Shown here in pieces: positions 41,938 through 50,600 of a stretch of DNA of 56,119 bases (positions are counted from its first letter, which is position 1; the number at the start of each line of letters is the position of its first letter). Origin of the DNA: Thalassolituus marinus (GTDB lineage: Bacteria > Pseudomonadota > Gammaproteobacteria > Pseudomonadales > Oceanobacteraceae); contig NZ_JAEDAH010000088.1 in the NCBI RefSeq assembly GCF_020320395.1, forward strand, positions 87,221 to 143,339, read 5' to 3'. The position numbers were made by a program, and so were the translations under genes. A model generated the notes under the pieces. The model was not told the DNA's origin, searched no databases, and saw only the letters and a list, made by a program, of their open reading frames with translations.

Positions 41938-41956
41938 TGACGTAAGTAGCACGTCA
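41938..41956. promoter_or_regulatory. Perfect inverted repeat upstream of the surface-protein operon
   Basis: TGACGT-AAGTAGC-ACGTCA, a 6-bp perfect dyad with a 7-nt spacer, lies 80 bp before the first gene (42036), in an AT-rich region with TTGATT-type hexamers at 41960. It is a good candidate binding site for a dimeric activator or repressor. The regulator is unknown. Confidence 0.5.
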
Positions 41957-42035
41957 GTTTTGATTCTGATAAATTGCACTGTCGTATCACCTTAAACCGC
42001 ATACGTATAACAAGAATAAAAATAGGGAGATCCTG

Positions 42036-43184
42036 ATGGCATCAAAGTGCTGTCTATTGCTGGGCGCTGTGTTCGCTGCCAGCAACGTCATCGCTCTGGA
42101 AGCGCTGGATGAGCAGACTATGTCCGAAGTGACAGGTCAGGCTCAGGGATTGCGTTATACGTCAGAGTTTGATGCTCGAATCGATTCCATCACTTACATC
42201 GACGACGATGGCATGGGCGAAGCCGACAGTTCCGTTGGAACACTGTCTATGGCGCCAGTGCGCGTTTACACGCCGACCAACCGTCCGGTGCAGGTGGATC
42301 TTGAAGTGCGTGATGTTAATGGTGAGAAGGCGCTGGTGTTTACCAATCGTGACCTGCCATTTGAAATCGAAGTCGGCTCTATTGCCATCAATGGCGACTC
42401 TCTGGGTGGTTATGGCCAGGGCAATTTTCAGATTGGCTCGGGTGATGCCGTTGTCACTTATCTGTACGCCGGTGGTTTTCCTGTCAATGGTACGCCTGGT
42501 AACGGCCTGACGCTGGATGTCGATATCCCGGCATCAATGTCGTTTGAGACCTATTTTGAAGACGAAGGCACCCGCATGACGACGACGGTGGACTTCGGCG
42601 ATCCTTATGATGCAGCAGGCGGCGGTTTGTTGCTGGAAGACATTTCTTTTGACCTGGTGGGCGAAGGCCTGCGTATCGGTCTGCCGACCATTGATGGCGG
42701 CAATATCAACTTTTACAACGTCCGCATCGGTGAAGATGTTCTGAATAGCCTGGCACTGCGCAACATCATTATTCAGCCGGGCGGCTACCTGCTGGTTAAG
42801 AACGCTCGTGGTGCTGATGAATACGGTATCGAGATGGATAGCGTTATCAAGCAGGACTCCGGCTTTGATTTCGTTTACATCGCGGGTGAAGTTGACGGCA
42901 GCTATCCCAATGCCAACGTATTTGAACTTTCCGCTGGCGTGCTGATGGCCTCAGACTTTGAAGTGAAAGGTCTGCGTATGAACGTTGATGGTGAGCGTGG
43001 TCTGGTGTTCGACTTTGACAACACCGATGCCAACAGCGGCGCTTCAGCCAACCTGGTGGTTCAGGATGTCACTATGCAGCGCAGCGATAAGGTGGGTACG
43101 GTAGAGACTCCGGTTAGCCTGGGCACACTGGATATGCAGATTAACCTGTCTAACAACAGTTATTTGCAAGTGCAGGGGCATTGA
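42036..43184 (+). CDS. Secreted protein with post-signal LDEQTMSEVTGQ motif (operon gene 1)
   Basis: This 382-residue protein has a signal peptide (about 1-20, ending I-A-L) directly followed by A-L-D-E-Q-T-M-S-E-V-T-G-Q-A-Q-G, a motif shared with four neighbouring proteins. The rest is Asp/Gly-rich and beta-strand-rich, with repeated I-T-Y-I-D-D-D-G type text, and probably folds as a beta-helix or beta-sandwich. There are no membrane segments. AGGGAG precedes the ATG. It is gene 1 of a six-gene cluster with overlapping or nearly abutting ORFs. It is loosely like DUF6160-type proteins of fil loci. Function unknown. Confidence 0.85.
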   Translation: MASKCCLLLGAVFAASNVIALEALDEQTMSEVTGQAQGLRYTSEFDARIDSITYIDDDGMGEADSSVGTLSMAPVRVYTPTNRPVQVDLEVRDVNGEKALVFTNRDLPFEIEVGSIAINGDSLGGYGQGNFQIGSGDAVVTYLYAGGFPVNGTPGNGLTLDVDIPASMSFETYFEDEGTRMTTTVDFGDPYDAAGGGLLLEDISFDLVGEGLRIGLPTIDGGNINFYNVRIGEDVLNSLALRNIIIQPGGYLLVKNARGADEYGIEMDSVIKQDSGFDFVYIAGEVDGSYPNANVFELSAGVLMASDFEVKGLRMNVDGERGLVFDFDNTDANSGASANLVVQDVTMQRSDKVGTVETPVSLGTLDMQINLSNNSYLQVQGH

Positions 43185-43185
43185 T

Positions 43186-44652
43186 ATGAACAAAACATTG
43201 CTTTCTGTTGCTGTAATTCAGGCCGCTGTGGCTTCATCTGCGCAGGCTATGCAGGTGCTGGATGATTCCGATATGGCATCCGTGTCTGGTCAGTCCGGTA
43301 TTACCATTGAGGTCACGACCAATGATGCTAACGGTGAGATGCTGACCACGGGTGAAATTCGTTACACCGAGGAAGATAAGGATGGTCAGGGTGCGGACAA
43401 TCTGACCATTGATGGCATGTCGCTGCGCACTATTACTACCGATGCCGATGGTGTGATGACCGGCGTAGATACCATCCGTACAACAATTGATGTTGATGAT
43501 CAGGGTAACGTTCATATTCGTCAGAGTGATATTGATACACTCGAACTTGAGTTTGGCGAAATTGCTCTGAGTGGCCGCTCATTGTTTGGTGGCGTACGTC
43601 TTTCGGTGTGGAAGTTTATCGGTGACAGCTACCTGGAAACGGTATTGCTGAATGATCCTGCGGGTTCAAAAATCGGTTTTGTAACAGCCATGGAAGAAGG
43701 CAGTGGCCTGACTTACCAGTTCGATGAAGATGGTCTGACATTTTCTACCGATATTGTTTTCCTGCCGAAAATTGGCGAAACCACTTTCCGCAGTGAAGTT
43801 TTCCTGACTGGTGATACCGACGAACTGAAACTGGAAATTGGTGAGACGTCGGGTAGTCTGGAAATCCGCAATATTTCGCTGCTCAACGACAAGGGCGAAA
43901 ATATTTTTGGCGCCAATAACTTTGGTGATCTCGGCTATGGCGATATTACGGTTAATACCGGTTATTTCACCATTGCTGCCAATCAGGATCCGGATGTTGA
44001 TGGTATTGCTGGTCGTATTAATTCCGACCTGACCGTGGGTAATGTGTTTTACCGTACCGGCGATCAGCGTCTTAATCTGAACAACGTCAATCTGAATACC
44101 AATGGTGAAATCGATTACACGCTGGACTTTATCGATACCGGTTTTACTACCGGCATCGATACGCGCATTTCCAATGTGTCTGATCTTGATCTGACCATCG
44201 GCGCAATTACCCTCAGCTCAGGCGACGGCAGTAACGAGAGTCTGAGTATGGGTTCGTACGCCATCGAAAACCTTAACCTGAACGGTGACAGCATCGACAT
44301 GCAGATGTACACCTTGCCTGGCGTGGGTGCTCAGGGTCTGCAAATGGATCTGACCATGGCGGGTACTACATCGTTTGATCTGACGATTAAAGACGATCCT
44401 GCTGAAAATGCAGGCGATCCTGATCCGCAGCTTACGGCCAGCGTGGTGCTGAATAATGTGTCTGTTTCACAGACCATCGACCAGACCGAAAAAGGTCTGC
44501 ACGTTGGTGTTCTGAATCAGAGTATGGATGTAAACATCAACCAGATCCGTATGGGGGATGGTCTGATCCAGCAGGGACAGACCGGCCGACTGGTGATGAA
44601 TAACGTATCACTGCAACCGGGCAGTTATTTCCGGGTAGAACCGCTCCAGTAA
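43186..44652 (+). CDS. Secreted protein with post-signal LDDSDMASVSGQ motif (operon gene 2)
   Basis: This 488-residue secreted protein has a signal peptide (about 1-21, Q-A-M), then L-D-D-S-D-M-A-S-V-S-G-Q-S-G-I-T-I-E-V, the second copy of the family's N-terminal motif. Strand-rich Asp/Gly/Thr-rich sequence follows with repeated V-T-L-type turns (E-I-R-Y-T-E-E-D-K-D-G near 55). It starts 1 bp after the stop of gene 1, so it is coupled. No enzyme motif is visible. It is probably a surface or appendage component. Confidence 0.85.
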   Translation: MNKTLLSVAVIQAAVASSAQAMQVLDDSDMASVSGQSGITIEVTTNDANGEMLTTGEIRYTEEDKDGQGADNLTIDGMSLRTITTDADGVMTGVDTIRTTIDVDDQGNVHIRQSDIDTLELEFGEIALSGRSLFGGVRLSVWKFIGDSYLETVLLNDPAGSKIGFVTAMEEGSGLTYQFDEDGLTFSTDIVFLPKIGETTFRSEVFLTGDTDELKLEIGETSGSLEIRNISLLNDKGENIFGANNFGDLGYGDITVNTGYFTIAANQDPDVDGIAGRINSDLTVGNVFYRTGDQRLNLNNVNLNTNGEIDYTLDFIDTGFTTGIDTRISNVSDLDLTIGAITLSSGDGSNESLSMGSYAIENLNLNGDSIDMQMYTLPGVGAQGLQMDLTMAGTTSFDLTIKDDPAENAGDPDPQLTASVVLNNVSVSQTIDQTEKGLHVGVLNQSMDVNINQIRMGDGLIQQGQTGRLVMNNVSLQPGSYFRVEPLQ

Positions 44653-44666
44653 AGGGCAAGCAGGTT

Positions 44667-47600
44667 ATGAAAAACAATTATAAAAAAACAATCATATCTC
44701 TCACCTTAACTGCAGCCGCTTCTTTCGCTCAGGCTGCAACGAACAGTGCCGGTGAGTCTGTCTGGTTTGCGTCAGGTGTCACCGGTGGTTTATCTGCCGC
44801 GCAGGCACAATTGGTTAACGCCGATACGGTATCCTTCTGGAATGGCGGTGAGCCGAACGATTCCAGCAGTGAAGACTGTGCGACGCAGACAAATGGCGGC
44901 GTATGGAATGACATCGGTTGTGAGCAAAGCCGTCGTGCCGCGTGCTTCAATGGCAGCAGCTGGAGTTTGTCTGCTGCCGTGGTTATGGGCGCTGATAATG
45001 ATGCTTCCTCCAGTGTGGCTGCTGCACAAACCGCATGTACCAATATCGGTAGCCAGTTTGCGGCACCGACAACGCTGGCACAGCGCAACGCGTTAACCTC
45101 TGCAATCAGTGCGGCGGGTGAAACCAACGTATTCATTAATGCTCAGGATATGGCGTCTGAAGGCACCTGGATTCTGAATAAAGGTTCAACCCCTCAGGCA
45201 CCTTTCTGGAATGCTGGTGAACCCGATAATGCGGGTGGCGCAGAAAACTGTGCTGAAAGCACGTCATCCGGGGTATGGAATGACAACAGTTGTGCTATCA
45301 GCCAGCAGCTTGCCTGTGCTGATCTGTCTTTCAGCAACTGGCAGGTGACAGCCAGCAGTTCTGCTTTCACATCGGTTGATCAGCTGACCGCTGTGTGCCA
45401 GCAGGAATTCGGTGCTGGCTATCAGTTTGCTGCACCACGCACATCGGTTGATCAGGCTGCTCTGAATACTGCGCTGACCAATGCGGCTCTGGGCAGTGCC
45501 TGGATTAATGCCAGTGACAGTGCCGTTGAAGGTTACTGGATGATGAACCACGGCCTGTTTAACTGGGCCTCAAGCCAGCCTGATGTCGCTGCTGGTATCT
45601 GTGTAACGGCGCGCCAGAGTGATGGTCAATGGCTCAGTGCTGACTGTGAAAGCCGGGCAAAAATTCTGTGTTCCGATGGTATCAACTGGACGATCCGTAA
45701 CGCATCGCATCAGTTCGATACAGCGGTAGAAGCCTGCTCACGCCCGGACAGTTCGACGGCCAGCAGTAACCCATACAGCCAATATGAGTTGCTGGCTCCG
45801 CGTACAGAGCAGGATCGCTCCATTGTTTCCCGGCTGATCGATGGGCAGGGAGCAGGCACTCGGATCTGGATTAATCTGCGTCAGGTTACTGATACACAGA
45901 GCTGGATCTGGAACGAAGATTACCAGGCACCCGATATTGGCGGTGGTGACCTGGCTAAGGCTGTCTGGTACGACCTGCTGGATAACGATGACGAGTTCTA
46001 TAGTTCCTGGCAGCGTTACTCTGATGGTGCCAGTATCGACCGGGACGCCGCTCTGGCTGCCAATCGTGGTGTAAAGGCTTATTTTGCAGCCGGTGAACCG
46101 AGTGACAGTGGTGACTGTGTGCAGTTGTATGCCAGTGGTGGTTCTGCCGGCCTGTGGGATGATACGAGCTGTGGCAATTCCAAACGTGTTGCCTGTTTTA
46201 ACGGTTATGAATGGGCGATTTCACCCGGTGCTACCGGGCTTGGTAGTGATAATGATGCGGCAGAAAATATCAGTGCCGGTCATGCAGCCTGTGCCGCCAT
46301 TGAAAAAGATGGCGTAACCGGTAATTTCGTTTTTGCAGTGCCTGTGTCCTTCGCTCAGAGTCAGGAATTATTGATCGTTGCCCAGGCATCAGGGGCTGGA
46401 GATGTCTGGATTAATGCCACCGACAAAAAATACGAAAAGACATTCGTTTACAACCTCGATATGGATGTTCTGGCGCCGTTCTGGAATGACGGTGAGCCGA
46501 ATGACGCTGGTGGTAACGAAGATTGCGGTGTGCAGCAGCAGTCCACGGGTTTGTGGAATGATGTGCCATGTACTGCGAGTCTGCCTGTTGCCTGCTATGA
46601 CCCTAATGCGGGTATCAACGGCAGCTGGGCTCTGGCTCCGGCGACTACCTATACCTCGTCTGCTGATCTGACACTGGCATGTGAGCAGATTGGTGGTACC
46701 TACAAGTTCTTTGCACCGGAAACTCTCAGTCAGAAAGCAGACCTGGTGTCTGTGATGGCCACTGCGGTTATCTCTGATGTCTTTATTAACGCTACTGACA
46801 GTGCCAGTGAAGGTGCCTGGTTGCTGAATCGTGATATCAACAACTGGGATTACGGCCAGCCATCAGCACTGGCATCTGAGTCCTGTGTCTCAGCCTCTGC
46901 TGCTGATGCACTCTGGTCTGCCCGTGATTGTTCAGATTCGTTGCCAGTGGCCTGTACTACGGGCGGTCGTTGGTATTTCACCGATAACGCTACCACGTTG
47001 CTGGATTTCTCTGATGGTCAGCGCGCCTGCGATCAGTTGGGAGACGGTTATCTCTTTGCTGCCCCTCGTTCTCTGGATGGTGCGAAACAAATGCAGTATT
47101 TCGCTCAACTGCAGGGTGTTGGTGGAGACTTCTGGATTAATGGCAACCGTTTATCCGATGGGGTGGCCTGGGAATGGAATCAATACTCGGTAATCGTTCC
47201 TGTATGGGGGAGCGCAGAACCGAATGGTGGTGCTACGGAAAACTGTGCCTTACTGAATAATGATAGTGCTGGCAGCTGGGCAGACGCCGATTGTGATACG
47301 GCATCCGCTTACCGCTACCTGTGCCGTAATGGTAATAACTGGGCATTATCGGTCACTTCCGGTGATCTGAGTAACTTTGCCAACGCGGTAGAAGCTTGTG
47401 GAGCTCTGGGTGCAGGTTGGGCATTTGCTGCTCCAGAAACGTTTAACGAAAACCTGGCAGCGAAAGAAGCGATTGCTGCGGCAGGTGAGACGTCAGCATG
47501 GCTGAATGCAACGGACGTGATGCGCGAAGGCGCATGGGTTTCCAACGCGGCAGCGATCGGTGCTTATCCGTTCTGGCTGGTTTCACAGCCGGATAACGGT

Positions 47601-50600
47601 GGTCTGAATGCAGCCGCAGAGACCGCAGTACTCAAGGGTGAGGACTGCGTGGTTCAGCGTGACGATGGTTACCTCGATGACGTCAGCTGTACCTCTGCGG
47701 CAGAGTATCCATGGGCCTGTACTGATGGCTACACATGGAAAGTAACAAAGTCTCAGGGCCGCATTCAGTCAATGGCTGATGGTCACAAGCAGTGTTTCAG
47801 CGAATACGGCACCAGTTTCGTTTTTGCTGCACCACTGTCGCGTAATGATGCTATTCAGCTCGATTTTGCTCGCCTGCTGGCAGAGAAAGAGCGCGGCTCT
47901 GCTATTGCCCGCGTCTGGCTGAACATGACCGATGGCGGTGAGGAAGATAACGTTGCTGGTAGCGGTGATGGTTCTGCTTTCCGTAAAAACCTGCCATTCA
48001 CCAACTGGCTGGCGCCAGCCTATCCGGGTGAAGAGCCAGCCAATACCTGCGTCTTTAAGTCGACGGTTGCAGCAGGCCAGAATAACCCATGGCGTACAGC
48101 CAGCTGTACATCCGGTGCGGCACATTATGCCTGTTTCGATGGCTCCAGCTGGAATATCGCTGTGTCGAAGGGCGCGCTGGTTGACGGCTCTCTGCAGGTC
48201 GCACCTCAGGTCGGTGAAGATTACTGGTCCTATGATCGTGGTAACAGCCTGTGTAAGGAGCAGTTTGGTCAGCAGTTCTATTTCTCGGCGCCGGTAACGG
48301 CGGCAGAAGAGCTGGCTCTGGATGCCGCAATTCGCGACGCCTCAGCGCAGGTTAAGAATACCTGGCTGAATTATTACTACGTTGCGGATATCACTTCACA
48401 GAACAACCGCTGGTTCGCAGATCGCCTGAAACTGGGCGTATGGCAGAAGCCGGTGTTCGATAACTACAACAACTCTGACTGTGCGCTGCTGGATGCTGCA
48501 GGTAACTGGACTGACGTTTCCTGCAACAGTAACTACGCCTACGCCTGTTTTAACGGCAGCTGGAGCATTACCGGACTGAGCGGTAAGTGGGAAAGCGGCT
48601 TCGAAGCGTGTCAGGAGCAAAACGCCAGCCTGTTTGCGGTACCGCGTACCCCGGATGAAATGGATGAACTGACAGCCTTGCTGGGTGGCCAGTCGGTGTG
48701 GATCAACCTGACCGATACCTCACTGGAATCGCAGTGGATTTCTAACCGCCTGCGTTACGCCTGGTGGGCTGCAAGCGAGCCGTCTAACGTCAGCAACCGT
48801 GATTGTGCGCGTATGGCTGTCAATGGCGACTGGTACGCAGCTAAGTGCTCGGTTGAAGTGGCGCCTTTTGCCTGTCGCGTTATTACCGGCAGCAATGTTG
48901 AGTGGTTTGTGTCCAGCGCAGTGGGCATCTGGTCGCAGGGCTTCTCTGTCTGTGCCGCTGAATTTGCCGGTGGTGAATTCTTCGTACCTATGAGCTACGG
49001 CGCTAAAACTGCACAAATGAACCAGGATACGCTCGCAGCGCTGGTAGCAGCAGATGGTCGTGATACCTGGCTGAACCTGAGCGATCAGGAAGTGGAAAGC
49101 AGCTGGCGCCCATATCTGGCCTACAGCAACTGGGCTGAAGATTCATTATTCAATGAAGAAGAAGACTGCGGCTACTTCGACCGGGCAACAGCGGGTAGCG
49201 GCACCTGGTATGCTGATAGCTGTAAGTACACCAGTGGCAGTGCGATTTCCCGTGGCTACGCCTGTACCAATGGCTACGAATGGAAAATTGTCGAAACAGA
49301 CGCCACAGTGGATATGCGCTGGTCAGCAGGCTTTACTGCCTGTAATACCCTCGACAGTGCCGGTGACGACTGGACCTTCGCTGCCCCAACCGATGCTGTC
49401 AGCAATGCCAAGCTGAAGCTGGCGATGGAGATTGCCGGTCAGGATCAGGCCTGGATTAACGTGCACGACCGTGTTGAAGAAGGTGAATGGACCGCCAACG
49501 GTGCAGAAACCAACTTCCCGGTGGTTGCTGATTTGTCCGCCACGGCTACTGTGGTCGCGGAGCAGAGCAGCAATACCTTAACGGCTGCTCTGGCTGATGA
49601 CGAAGAGCAGGTGATTGCATCGGCGCAGTGGACGCTGGTGTCTGACAGCCGCTTCAGTAACGTGGCTGATTCCGACGTGGTGGTCAGCAATAATCAGCTG
49701 GTCACCGGCGCTAACGGCACCGGTACTGTTACCGCTGACTATAACGCACCAACGCTGCTGCAGCAGGATGCGGTGCTGGTCTTCCGTCTGTCGGTAACCG
49801 ATACCCCGGCAGGCACGGCGACGGCGGTGACCTCCGATTCCTATGTCGTGGTTACGGTTAAAGCGCCGATTCTGGCTCGTTATGACTTTGACGATGCCTC
49901 TGCACCGCAAAAGGACAGCTCCGCTAACGGCCATGACGCGCTGAATAACAGCTCGAACCCGCTGCCAGCGGTTGTTAACGGTGCGCTGTCGCTGACGCCA
50001 AATGACGTCATGGTGGTGCCTGGTACAGCAGCTGATGCTGAAAATGGCCTGGACGTTCCTGCCACAGAGTACACCGTGGCCTTCCGTATCAGTATTGAGC
50101 AGGCCGCCGCTGGAAACTGGCGCGGCGTATTGCAGAAAGGTGATGGCGGTCTGGAGCGTCAGCCGGGGATTTTCCTCTTCCCGGCGGAAGAGTCTCTGCA
50201 CTTAACCAACAGCACGACGCTCAGCGATAACCGTGTGGTGAATAAAGAGAATATCCCGTTCCAGCAGTGGCTGAATGTGATTTATGAAAAAGATGCTGCC
50301 GGATTCCGCGTTTATATCGACGAAGAACTGGTAGCACAGTACGACTATGTTGGTGAAACCGCATTAGCCAATAACGGTAGTCTTTACGTTGGTAATGTAC
50401 CGGGTGCGGCGGAATCCTTTACTGGTCTGATTGACGATATTCAGCTCTTTAATCGCGTATTAACCGCCACAGAACGTGGCCAGATTCTGCCACCACCACC
50501 GGCTGGTCAGGTACAGTTTGCCAGTGCGGGAGTGTTGGTTGATGAATACGCCGCCGCCAATACCGTAAGTGTATCGCTCGAGCGTACTCGTGGCAGTAAA

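Noticed and set aside
44800-49500. The repeated sequence of the lectin gene as a possible CRISPR or other DNA repeat array.
   Set aside because: The repeats are protein-level (about 330 bp), diverged in DNA, and in frame; not CRISPR.
49578-50201. A 207-codon minus-strand ORF inside the lectin gene.
   Set aside because: It is antisense to a well-supported coding region and has Arg/His-rich random content.
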